From contig JAJPZA010000059.1 in the NCBI GenBank assembly GCA_021204625.1, forward strand, positions 1 to 63,675: a DNA stretch of 63,675 bases, written 5' to 3'. The notes under the pieces are model-generated. The model did no database searches, had not been told where the DNA came from, and saw only the letters and a program-made list of their open reading frames with translations. A program made the translations under genes and the position numbers. Origin of the DNA: Clostridia bacterium. GTDB taxonomy: Bacteria > Bacillota > Clostridia > Christensenellales > Borkfalkiaceae. This document shows positions 14,401 to 25,900 of this stretch, in pieces; positions within the stretch are counted from its first letter, which is position 1, and each line of letters opens with the position of its first letter.

Positions 14401-15876
14401 ATGTTCTCCGGCAATTCAACGCTTGGTTTCGTTGCCGTTCTCGCCATTATTCTTGCATTCACCAAACTGTTCGGACTTATCTTCCACAAGATAGGCCTGC
14501 CGCAGGTGCTCGGCTATATAGTTGCCGGCATTCTCATAGGCCCGGCCCTCTTCGGAGATTTCTGCGGATTCTGTCTCATAGGCTTTGAGGGCTCCGGATA
14601 CACCGCTCTGTTCACCCTTCCGGCCAGCGCGGCGGACGGCACCGGATTCAACGTGTCCAACGCCTTGGACATCTTCTCCAAGATAGGCGTCCTGCTTCTC
14701 ATGTTCTCCACGGGACTGGAGACGGACATCCACCAGATGAGGAAGACAGGTGTCACGGCGCTTCTCGTTGCCCTTGTTGGCGTCCTCGTGCCCTTCGCTC
14801 TCGGCATTGTCATTTCGCTCCCGTTCGGCAACATAGGGCTCGGATTTGAGACTCCCGCTAACCTCTACAGGTGCATCTTCGTGGGCACCATTCTCACGGC
14901 CACAAGCGTGGCCATAACAGTCTCCGTTTTAAAGGAACTGGGAAAGATAAACACAAAGCTGGGGACCACTATAGTCTCGGCCGCAATAATAGATGACGTC
15001 ATAGGCATCGTCCTTCTGTCCATCGTCACAGGCATCGCGGAGGCTTCCACGGAGCAGGAGTACGAGAACGGATTCGAGGCTTTCAAGGGCACCATATACG
15101 GCACGATCATAATGATAATAGCCTTCTTCGTCTTCGCCGTGGCTGCCGGGTGGGTCCTTTCCAAGCTCTTCAAATGGATGGACAAGAGATGGCCCAACCA
15201 TCACAGAATCCCAATCTTCTCTATCGCCGTATGCTTCGCGTACGCATGGATAGCTGATGAAATCTTCGGCGTTGCGGACATCACAGGGGCGTTCCTTGCA
15301 GGAATCGTCCTTTCCACAGACCACAGGGCAAGCCAGTACACGGACAAGAAGGTGGACGTGAACTCGTACATGATCTTCGCCCCCGTATTCTTCGCCAACA
15401 TAGGAATTTCCAACATAACCTTCGCAGGCCTTGACCCCACGATTCTTCTGTGGGCGTTCCTGGCGGTAATCATGGGGCTCATAGGAAAGGTAGTAGGCTG
15501 CGGAGCCGTCTTCAAATGCTTCAAGTACAACTGGCGCCAGAGCACCATAGGCGGCGTGGGAATGATGGCCCGTGGCGAAGTGGCCCTCATAATCACGTCC
15601 ACAGTGACAAGCTCCGCTCTCGGCGAATACGCCCTGCCGTCTGAGTTCATGATAATGACGGTGCTTCTCATTCTGTTCTCCTCGATCCTCACGCCCATCA
15701 TGCTGAAGGTCTTCTACAAGGGAGACAAGGACGGCTTGCCTTTGGGCGGCGGCGGTGGCATGCCGGAGCCTCTTCCTGATTCCGGCGGAGCTCCGGCTCC
15801 GGGCACAAACCCTGGCGGCTCAGCGAATCCTTCCGGACAAGCCGCAGAGCCTGCGGCCCCGAACGGCAACGGCTGA
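14401..15876 (+). CDS. CPA2-family monovalent cation/proton antiporter (KefB-like)
   Basis: A 491-aa integral membrane protein with about 12 hydrophobic segments. Seen: IGLPQVLGYIVAGILIGP, the start of the Na+/H+ exchanger domain; LLLMFSTGLETD, the conserved helix with the TGLE motif; and AAIIDDVIGIVLLSIV, whose paired Asp residues are those used in proton/cation exchange by this superfamily. The tail (about 40 residues) is Gly/Pro/Ala-rich and carries no TrkA-N (RCK) domain, unlike full KefB/KefC. K+ or Na+ export is inferred. The start at 14401 follows AAGGAGG by 10 nt; the upstream extension in the ORF track crosses the promoter. Confidence 0.88.
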   Translation: MFSGNSTLGFVAVLAIILAFTKLFGLIFHKIGLPQVLGYIVAGILIGPALFGDFCGFCLIGFEGSGYTALFTLPASAADGTGFNVSNALDIFSKIGVLLLMFSTGLETDIHQMRKTGVTALLVALVGVLVPFALGIVISLPFGNIGLGFETPANLYRCIFVGTILTATSVAITVSVLKELGKINTKLGTTIVSAAIIDDVIGIVLLSIVTGIAEASTEQEYENGFEAFKGTIYGTIIMIIAFFVFAVAAGWVLSKLFKWMDKRWPNHHRIPIFSIAVCFAYAWIADEIFGVADITGAFLAGIVLSTDHRASQYTDKKVDVNSYMIFAPVFFANIGISNITFAGLDPTILLWAFLAVIMGLIGKVVGCGAVFKCFKYNWRQSTIGGVGMMARGEVALIITSTVTSSALGEYALPSEFMIMTVLLILFSSILTPIMLKVFYKGDKDGLPLGGGGGMPEPLPDSGGAPAPGTNPGGSANPSGQAAEPAAPNGNG

Positions 15877-15966
15877 CAGATGACAGACATCCGGTCTCAA
15901 GCCAGCCCAAGCCAGCCTAAGCCAAACCGATCCAAACCAATCCGATTCAATTCACAAGCAACACAA

Positions 15967-15995
15967 AACCCGCAGAGGAAACTCTGCGGGTTTTT
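15967..15995. terminator. Bidirectional terminator
   Basis: AACCCGCAGA and TCTGCGGGTT pair perfectly around a short loop, with Ts on the plus side and TTTTG on the minus side. It can serve the antiporter gene and the convergent 76-aa ORF. Confidence 0.85.
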
Positions 15996-16038
15996 GGATG
16001 TTGTTTTCATTCATGCCGCCGGTAGTGCGGCAGGGCGC

Positions 16039-16269
16039 TTATCTGGAAAGCACCCAGGACCTTACATCCGCCTTGGCTATAGGCGTTATGCTTTCCTGAG
16101 GGTATTTGGATTTGTATCCGCCGTAGGTGTATATGAAGTAAAGCCCGTCATTTGTGATGTATAAAGTCTCTTCATAGCCGTATGGATCGCCGGGAACACC
16201 GCAGGTGAATTTTTTGTCTATCACGGAGGTCGCCGTGTCGTAAATGACCCCGTCTATGGCCTTGCGCAT
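16039..16269 (-). CDS. Small conserved-type hypothetical protein (76 aa)
   Basis: The protein opens MRKAIDGVIYDTATS and continues with EETLYITNDGLYFIYTYGG and a SKYPQESI segment. I recall this layout (an IDGxxYDT opening, an EETLY strand, then a SKY segment) from small uncharacterised proteins common in Clostridia, often beside mobile or regulatory genes. No function is known to me. GGAGAG stands 9 nt before the ATG, and a terminator follows, so it is likely a real gene. Confidence 0.7.
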   Translation of the reverse strand: MRKAIDGVIYDTATSVIDKKFTCGVPGDPYGYEETLYITNDGLYFIYTYGGYKSKYPQESITPIAKADVRSWVLSR

Positions 16270-16375
16270 AAAAATTCACTCTCCATCTAATCGTATCTTA
16301 TACTGCGAGTTGAAGTTTAGCATAAGCCATTTTTTCTGTCAAACGGCGCAAAACACATTTTCTCCGGCCCGCTTC

Positions 16376-16395
16376 TTTTGTGAGATTTCACAAAA
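16376..16395. promoter_or_regulatory. Inverted repeat, regulator site candidate
   Basis: TTTTGTGA-GATT-TCACAAAA, a perfect 8-bp inverted repeat. TGTGA/TCACA half-sites are typical of Crp/Fnr or Rex families, but those normally have a 6-bp spacer; here it is 4. Confidence 0.35.
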
Positions 16396-16669
16396 AATTG
16401 TTAGTACAACGCAGCCTCATGCGTCTTTTTACATGCCTCTTGCGCCTGTCCGCCATACCGACCTTCGGGTTTGCACCATGTCCGGCCTGCATGACATCAA
16501 TCAGCGGACAGCCGCACCAGGCACCGCCCAGGCGTCCATCCCCCGGCCGGAAGGCGGGACATATGCATCACTCTGTCTGTTATCTTTCAAAATGCTTGTC
16601 TGTGCAGTGAAGAATATTGTGAAATTATAACATTTTCATTCAATAATGTGAGAAAATAACATTTCCGTA

Positions 16670-16699
16670 TTGCAAAGCGCACAAATCATGGATTATAAT
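16670..16699 (+). promoter_or_regulatory. Promoter of the giant repeat protein gene
   Basis: TTGCAA, an 18-bp spacer and TATAAT (16694-16699). This predicts a ~210-nt 5' UTR. Confidence 0.55.
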
Positions 16700-16756
16700 C
16701 ATTAACGTGGGAGTATGTCATATCCCGTTTTCTGCGCCTGGAATTATGCAATTATG

Positions 16757-16771
16757 CCGCCGGTCCGGCGG
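16757..16771 (+). promoter_or_regulatory. Leader hairpin 1 of the giant gene
   Basis: CCGCCGG-T-CCGGCGG, a near-continuous palindrome in the predicted 5' UTR. Confidence 0.4.
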
Positions 16772-16877
16772 ATGCATGGGCAGAATGCGGGATGATAAAC
16801 ACGGGCATGTGAAAACACGGCGCGGGTAACCCGTTTGAAAGTTTGGACCGCAGAAGGCTGCTGCGGGCAGCCGGAAT

Positions 16878-16900
16878 CCTTTGGCCGGCCGGGCCAAAGG
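16878..16900 (+). promoter_or_regulatory. Leader hairpin 2 directly before the ribosome binding site
   Basis: CCTTTGGCC-GGCCG-GGCCAAAGG, a perfect 9-bp stem ending 4 nt before GGGGGAG. It could protect the long mRNA from 5' decay or modulate ribosome access. Confidence 0.5.
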
Positions 16901-16916
16901 GCATGGGGGAGTATTG

Positions 16917-19900
16917 ATGAGAAAACGGTCTTCAAAGAGCCTGCTTGCAGCAATCCTGGCTCTTCTTGCAGCATGCTGCATTGTCATTGCGGCGGCCTGC
17001 ACGCTCACGGGCGTTGAGATATCCCTGGACGGGGATGAAGGCATAACATTCCTTGAAGAGGACAATAAGGCAATAATAGGAAGAGGGCGCACTCTGGACG
17101 TGGAACGGGACATTCCGTACACTTTGGACGTGGGCTATTCCATAGAATCATGGACTTTGGAAGTGGACGGCGAGGAGACGGATTTCGACGGCACCGTCCG
17201 CATTGCGTACGGCAGGACGTACAGTCTGTACGCCCATCTCATATACACGTCCAATGACATAGCCATCTCCGCCGAAGGGCAGGACGGCATAACCATAAAT
17301 ACCTCCGTGGTCAATTGGCCAGTCGGAGGAACTTTTGATGTCTCCGAAGATCTTCCGGAAGGCTGCTGCACCCTTGAGACCGGATACACCCTGACAGGCT
17401 GGACGCTGTACACAGACGGAGCGGCCCAGGACTTGGCCGGAGCCTTCCTCGTGGAGAAAGACGTCTCATACGTCCTTGTGCCTTCCGTGGACCTTGCGGA
17501 CATAACGGTCCGGATAGAGTCCCCGAGCGGCGAGGCCCTGGGTGGTCCCATCGTGCAGAAATACGGGACAACCCTGGATCTTGGCAGCATAAACTACACC
17601 CCGCCGAAGGGCTATGAGCTCACAGGCTGGACCCTCACGATAGACGGCGAGCCTGCGAATGACCGGATACAGGATGGCTCCATAACCTTGAACCAGCTGG
17701 CGGACTATGTCCTCACCCCGGTCCTTGATCAGGTCTACATATACGTAACGCTTTCCGTCTCGGAAGACAGCTCATCCTTCATCCAAATCCTTGAGGAATC
17801 CATCCGCGCGGCCGTAGGCTCCACGGTGGACATCTCCGCAGCAACAGAGAAAGACATCACATATGCCGTATCATACGGCTATGAAGTGACCTGGTCCCTT
17901 CTTGTGAACGGCGAGAAGACGGAATCCTTCAACGGGACTTTTGCCGTGGAAAAAGGCGGCACATATGAGCTTGTGGCCAGCGCTTCCCCCGTGGACGTGA
18001 CAGTCACCGTGAACGTCACAGGCGTGGACGGAACGGAGCCCTGGACAGTCACCAAGTCATACGGAGACACATTCTCAATAGCGGAGGACATAGAATACGT
18101 CCCTGAGACCGGCTACGAGGTAAAGGGATACAAAGTGCAGGAGGGAGACGGCACGGCCAGGACCCTCGGCTCCGGCGAGACGGAGTTTGCCATAGAATCC
18201 ACGGACGGGTACACCGTAACCATAGAAGTGGGCTACATCGAGCTTGCCTATACCTTATACCGGGATGACGGGGAGACCGTCATAGAGACCGGCACCACTC
18301 ATTACATGGCCGAGGTGGACCTGTCCAATGCGGACCTTTCCTGGATTGAGGAGCCGTACGCCCTCGGATACTGGGAGATTCTAATCCGGACGGAAGACGG
18401 TGAAATCACCGGAAACCTTGCCGGAGACACGCTCATAGTCCGTGAGGTGGGAACCTTCCATCTCACGGCAAAGCTCATAGACACCACGCTTAACCTCATT
18501 ATATATGAGGAGGAATACGAAGAAGGGAAGACGGACTATGTCGTGTTCAGCTCCCAGGATGACATAACTCTGAATGAAGCCGTAAACTTAAGCGACATCA
18601 GCTACACCCCTCCCGTGTCCATCTATGACGGGGACTATGAACTGGTTGGCTGGAAGCTCATAGCAGAGTATGTGGATGACACATCTTATACTAATGACTA
18701 TGGTCTGGACGGCTCATTCACCATTACCCGTAACGGCTCATACCATCTGTACCCCATACTGAACAGAATAACGGTATCCTTTACTATTTCCGCAAGCGAG
18801 GATGACGCAGACCTCATATCCGTATCCACAGCAGAAGACTCCTGTCTGTCCGGAGAAGACTACAGCGTGGAGGGCATTGAGTATGAGATGCTGGATTCCA
18901 ACTATGCCCTTTCCGGATGGACCCTTGTCATAACAGATTCCGAAGGCAATGCAACAACGCAGTTCATCCCTGCAGACGGGTCATTCGTTGTAAAAGCAGG
19001 CAGCACATACAGCCTTGTGGCAGCAGTGGAGCAGGTTCGCTCCGCCATATCCCTGGGCGTCTCAGACGGCAGCGCAGGCCAGATTACGATAGCAGACGGA
19101 GCATCCATAACAAAAGATGTTGGATCCGTATTTGACGTCTCCGCAGACATTGCAGACAGCTTATACGCATTTGCAGATGACTACTCATACGGCTACGTGG
19201 TTTCCTGGATCTTGACAGTGGACGGCGTTGAAACAGCCATGGAAGGCGGCACCTTCACTGTTGAGGCCGGAAAGTCATATGAGCTTCTGGCTGTTGTAAG
19301 CCCGGCTGAGGTTAATATAACCGTCATAATAGAGGGCGTTGCAGCAGACGGCGAAACCATAACCAGGCACTACGGGGACACCTTCAGCCTCACAGATGCA
19401 TCATTTGATGTAAGCGAATACACCGGCTATGAGATAAAGGGCTATACAGTACAGCACGGGTCATCCTCTGAAAGCCTTGATGCAGACGCTGCATCCTTCA
19501 CAATTGATTCCACAGATGATTACACGCTCACAATCTCTGTGGGCTATACAGACCTCACGTATTCACTGTACCAGGAAAACCGGCAGACACTCATAACCTC
19601 GGGCACAACCCATTATGAGGGAACCATAGACCTCAGCGGCATAGAATACACGCCGGCGGAAACGGACAGCTTCATCTATGAGCTGGATGGATGGCAGGTA
19701 TATGTTTATGACGGCTCTTCATATGAATACCTTGAGACCATATCCGCGAATGGAAGCATTGAGGCAGGATACGTTCGGAACTATGTCTTAATTGCCGTGG
19801 CCAGGGAGACTTATGCCAAGGTTTCCGTGAGCGTGGCGGAAGGATACAATGATTACATTGTGTCCGTGACCTCCGAACCCATTGCTGTGGCGGTCGGAGA

Positions 19901-22900
19901 ATCTTTTGACACAGGCACGGATGCTGCATCCGGCATATGTGAAGCCAGATACGGCTACAATCTCGTCTGGAGCCTGATGGTGGACGGGGCTGAAGATGCT
20001 TCATTCGACGGATCATTTACTGTAGAGAAAGGCAATACATACAAGCTGGTTGTAAGCACTGAGCCTAAGACTGTTACGATTAATATTGAAGTATCCGGTG
20101 TTGAAGCAACCGTTGAATCTGTTACCAAGAACTTTGGAGATACATTCAGCCTAACGGATGATGTGGCCTTTGACGTTAGCAACTATACCGGCTACGAGAT
20201 AAAGGGCTACAGTCTGCAGATTGGCGAAGAGGAAGCCAAGGCAATTACAGAGGACTTCCGGATTGATTCCATAGAGGATTACACTCTCACAGTCTCTGTG
20301 GATTATATAGTTCTGTCCTATACTTTCTACGACGAGGACGGCACTACAGTAGTTGCCTCCGGAACCACGCATTACGGAGATGCATTGGATCTGTCTGCGG
20401 TGGTATATACGCCGCCTGCAGGATGGTCTCTGTCATCCTGGATTGCAAAGGTGGACGGAACAACCGTCGGCCAGCCCAGCGCTTCAGCAACCGCATATGA
20501 AATCACACAGGTAGGCACCTATACATTCACAGCTGTTCTCCTTCATGACGAGCTCCATGTTGTCGCATATACGGATGATTCTGATTCAGCTCATGCCGTA
20601 TATACGAACAACCATGTATATGTTGGAGACACGATTGAAATGTCCTCCATAGATTACACGCCGGAAGAGGATGCATACGGCACGTACGAACTGACCGGAT
20701 GGAAGCTTTATATAGATGAAGAATACAGCAGGACAATAGATGCGGCGGGCAGCCTTTACATTGACGCTGAAGCGTCATACGTCCTTATCGCCGTCACAAA
20801 CCAGATAACGGCCAGGATTACGCTGTCTGCGGATGAGAGCAGCGGAAGCATTATAAGCTTCACAAGCGGGCAATTATATGCAACCCTGATGGAAGAGGGA
20901 GGCACAACATTCACATTAAGCACCGGCCTGGCGGATGCCTACAGTCTCACGGATTCCGTGAACTATTCCGTATCCTGGACGCTCAAGACAAACGGCGAGA
21001 CCGCTGATGATTTTGACGGCTCATCCTTTGCCGTAGCAAAGGGGACCACATATGAGCTTATAGCCGCTGTCACAAGGATTCCTGTAGATATATCTCTGGC
21101 AGTGAAGGATGGCGAAGAGGGCATCATATCCATTGATACAGGCTCATCCATCACAGTTGAGTCCGGCGTGGAATTCAGTGTGTCAGGCATATTATGCAGC
21201 ATGCTGGATTCAAATTATGAGCTCGCCGGATGGACATGGTACGTGGACGGAGCCGCCCAGGGAGAGACAGTCTCCACAGACGGAACAGTAACGGCAACAG
21301 CCGGACACACCTATACGCTGGAGGCGGCAGTGGTCCAGGTCCGCTCTGCAATATCCCTCGGCGTATCAAGCGGCAGCACGGATTGCATCACAATTACAGA
21401 AGGTGCATCCATAACCAAGAATATTGGAGATTCCTTTGACGTCTCAACGGATATAACCTCCGGCATGTATGCGTTCACGTCAGACTACTCATACGGTTAT
21501 GTGGTTTCCTGGACATTGACCGCAGACGGAGTTGAGACTGCCATGACAGACGGCACGTTCACCGTTGAGGCCGGAAATGCATATGAGCTTCTTGCGGTTG
21601 TCAGCCCTGCACAGGTCAATATAACAGTGACCATAGACGGCGTGCCTGCGGGCAATGAGACAATAATCAAGTCATACGGAGAAACCTTCAGCCTCACGGA
21701 TGATGTGACATTTGATGTAGGTGGCTATACCGGATATGAGATTAAGGGCTACAGCCTGCAGATAGGCACTGGCTCTGATGATGCAATAACAGAGGATTTC
21801 CGGATTGAGTCCATTGATGATTACACGCTCACAATTTCTGTGGGTTATATAGACTTAACCTACATCATATACCAGGCAGACGGCACTACAGAGATAACCT
21901 CCGGAACAACCTACTACGGTGATGAAATAACCATAACATCCTATGAACCCGCAGAGGATTCATACGGCACATATGAAGTGTCCGGATGGACTGTTTATAT
22001 AGGCAGCGATGCCGTTGGCGCGGATATAGGCAATATAACAACCTACACAATAGGGTCTGTCGCAGATTACAGGTTTGTGGCTCAAACAGAGCAGATAACG
22101 GCAAAAGTGATACTTGCGGCGGACAGCGACAGTGCAGGCCTCATTGATTTCAGCACAAGCGTTATTTACAAGGCAATCAGTGACGGATCCTTCAGCATAG
22201 ATGCAGATATCACGGCTGAAATGTATGAGCTCACAAATTCCACGGATTATGAGATTTCCGGCTGGACGCTGTATGAGAACGGATTTGCGGCCGAGATGGA
22301 TAATGGCTCATTCACCATAGCAAAAGGAACCGCATACCAGCTTCAGGCTGCTGTGGAGAGAATCCCTGTAGCCATTACGATTGAGGCCGGAGATGATAAC
22401 GGCGCTATCATTTCAGTCACTACAGCCACATGCACAGCCGGTTCCGGAACGGATTATTCTGTATCCGTCATTGAGTACATGATGCTGAATTCCAACTATC
22501 AGCTTGCAGGCTGGAAGCTGTACATAGACGGAAGTGCCCAGGAAGGCACAGTAGCTGTAGACGGCAGCTTCACAGTAACAGCGGGGAAAGAGTATAAGCT
22601 CGAAGCTGTAGTAGAGAGAATTCCTGTGACCATCTCCATTGAGGCAAATACCGGAGACTCCGGGCGCATTGAAATAGTAACAGACAGTGCCACTGTAGAC
22701 TCCGGCCTTGAATACACAATTCCTACGGGTCTGTATACAATCACGGACACCAATTATGAAGTAACAGGCTGGCTTCTGTATACCAACGGTTCTGCAGAAG
22801 CGGATTCCTATAACACAGGTGATTCATTCACAGTAACCGCAGGCAATACATACAAGCTTGTTCCTGTTGTATCTCAGATCCAGGTTGAGATAACCATCAC

Positions 22901-25900
22901 AAGCGCGGATGGCCAGTCAAGCCTTATAACCATCACAACGGAATCCGCTACAGTGGGATCCGGCGATTCATATAGCGTATCCAACATCGAATATAGTACA
23001 AATGAAAACTACCAGCTCACTGGCTGGACGCTGTACATAGACAATGAGGCCCAGGAAGGCGCAATAGCCATAACAGGCAGCGTTTCGGTATCGGCAGGCC
23101 ATTCATACAAGCTTGAGGCAGTAGTAGAGAGAATACCTGTTGAAATTTCCATAGAAGCAAGCAGCGAAGATTCAGACCGTATTACGATTACTACATCCAG
23201 TGATACAGAGGGCTCCGGTCTTGAATACACTATATCCGATAGCCTGTATGTCATTACAAACTTCAATTACGAAGTGACCGGCTGGCTTCTGTATATCAAC
23301 GGTTCTGCAGAGGGAATCTCATACAGCACAGGCTCTTCATTCCCGGTTTCCACAGGCAATACCTACAGGCTTGTTCCTGTCGTGGAAGGAGTGGAGGTAA
23401 CCATTCTGATACAGGATGGCAATGAGGGAACTCTTGGATCTTATACATCAAGAGTAGGAAACAGCGCCACGGTTGCTGACATTGTAGCAGATGCTTCAGA
23501 ATACATTCCTGCAGAATGGCATTACCAGGATGGTTGGGTTGTTGCTATAGGAGATTCAAGCTCTGTAGTAAAGGCAGATGAAGCGGATACGGCCACTGTG
23601 GAAATTACGGATTCAACGATAACATATCTCCTCACGCCGTACCTCGTGGAATATGGCAAGGTAACCGTCACGCTTGAAGGCATGACGGCAAATAAGGATA
23701 AGATAACTCTTGGCTCGGCCACTGACCATTATGATGGTGAGACCTACATCTTAGTTGGAGAATCATACGAGCTTCCTGTAGAGACATCCGAGTACATTCT
23801 TTCACTGGCTTCAACATACGGCATAAAGGGATGGGCTCTTTGCAACGAGGATGGAGATATAGTTGCAACATATGATAACGTACTGGTTGGAGTTCAAGAT
23901 GTTCTTACCCTTGAATCCGGCGGGGCATACACGCTCGTTCCCATAGTGGACCACTACTATACAGTAAACCTTGCAGACGGCGTGGACGGCTTCGGGCTTA
24001 CAGAGATTAGAGTGTATGACTCTGATGAAGACGGCCTTGTGCTTCCTTTAGCAGACTCTGCATACATAACCGATAATTCAACCGGAAGAACTCTTGTTGG
24101 ATGGTACCTTGAAACAGAGGACGGGGAAATCATAACAGCGGAAGGCGGCGCCAGCGGCATCTATAATCTGGGAGCAGCTGTTGGGGCGGTAACGGGCAAT
24201 CTCATCGTCTGGCCTGTGCTGGCGGACACTGATTATCCTCTGTCCACGAACGGAAACTGGCTTGATATCAAAGGCAGTACCATTGCAATGACGGACCATG
24301 CCGGAACCGTCCTGGGCGTGGACAGCTATACGGATGTCTGGCATTACATCTCCGACACATACATGTATGACAAGGAAGACAATGTAGCCGATTACACAAT
24401 CATCAATGTGGCCAGCGATACCGGGCTGACAAAAACCCTGGTTTCCGGATACTGGTTCAGGCTTAACACGTCCGCCGAAGTGACCCTTGTCCAGGGGAGT
24501 TATTATGACATCTACTTCGCGCTCACGAACTTCAGCTCGCAAGACATTACCCTCACGCTGTATGTCTGCACCAACGGATATCTCGGAACAAGCGACACGT
24601 CCACGTCCAGCAATCATACAGATGGCTATACGGTAACAATTCTTGCCGGAGATGCGGTTGAGTTCGCTTTCTACGGATTCCAGGAAACAGTAGCGGTAAA
24701 CACATCCCAGAACAATTTCATAACGGTAATCCAGCTCGAAAGCCAGTGCACGGAAATGGCCCTCGGCGTGAGAATTAATGTGACGGAAGAGGACACAGAA
24801 GCAAAGGGCACTGTATATGTTCAGGCTGCGGACGGAATTGCATTTGACACATCCGAAGGCGAATGGACCTCATACGGCGATTGGCTTTCCAAGGATTATT
24901 CCATCGGCGAGTCCGTACAGCTTGCAGACGGAAGCAACTATTCCTTGGATACGGATGGAGGCTATATCCTCCTCGGATGGTACATGCTTGACAACAACGG
25001 CAACGTGATAGGAAATCTCCAGGACACAGACTTCACCTTCACACTAACATCCAGTGCGGTATATCTGAAGCCTTATGTGCTTTTAGGCTCCGAGGCCTAC
25101 GGCCATGTCTCACTTACAGCCGATGTGACAGGCGTAACCCTTGACGCTTCCTATGCTGATGGGACAAATGACTACTTCAGCTTTGTGGACAATGCAGCAG
25201 CAGTGCTGCCTGCGGCGGAGCAGGTAAATTACACGGGCGACAATACGCTTACCGGCTGGTATGTTGAGACTGAGGCCGGAGATACTGTGGGATTCTATGA
25301 TTTGGGCGGATCTGTTCCGGGCATGACCACGAACCTTGTCATATGGCCTGTTTTCGGAAGGTCATTCTTCAAGCTGGAGGTCAATGACGGCAACACCAGT
25401 TCAACGTCGGACGTTGCGGGCACCACGCTCGGAACGAACGGAGGATCAAGCTACACTGCGCTCATCACCAGCACGAACATGTACAACAAGGTGGATTTGG
25501 TCAAGGAATATACCATAACCAATGCTTCCGGACAGACGCTGCCTGAAGGCTACTGGTTCAGAACAAACACCTTCGTTACAAGCGGATCCTGCAGATCTTC
25601 CGATTCCACAGAAGTATTCCTCGAGGGCGGCCTTGTCTCCGGACATTACTACAATATCTACTATGCCCTTACAAACTATGGCGACATAGATATAACCTTC
25701 ACAATCTACCATTGCACCAACGGATATTTTGGAACCGGTTCTTACGCAACAAACAATTACGTACAGCAAGAAGTAACCATAAAGCCTGGTGAGACGGTAT
25801 ATGTCTCCTTCATGGATTTCTGTGAGAAAAACACGAATGCCAACAACTTTATAACTATCTACCAGCTCTCAGATGACTGCAGCGATTTCCAGCTTGGAAT

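Larger units (their letters stand above)
16270..16916. other. Long intergenic region before the giant gene
   Basis: The 128-aa and 134-aa ORFs in this stretch lack good start signals and are probably chance. I see a 20-bp inverted repeat at 16376-16395, the giant gene promoter at 16670-16699, and two hairpins in its ~210-nt leader. Confidence 0.6.

Noticed and set aside
16244-16630. 128-aa plus-strand ORF before the giant gene
   Set aside because: No ribosome binding site, no domain, and it overlaps the start of the 76-aa minus-strand gene.
17000-23400. Periodic DNA repeats that could suggest a CRISPR array
   Set aside because: The periodicity is that of protein repeats in one long frame; unit sequences vary and have no uniform spacers.
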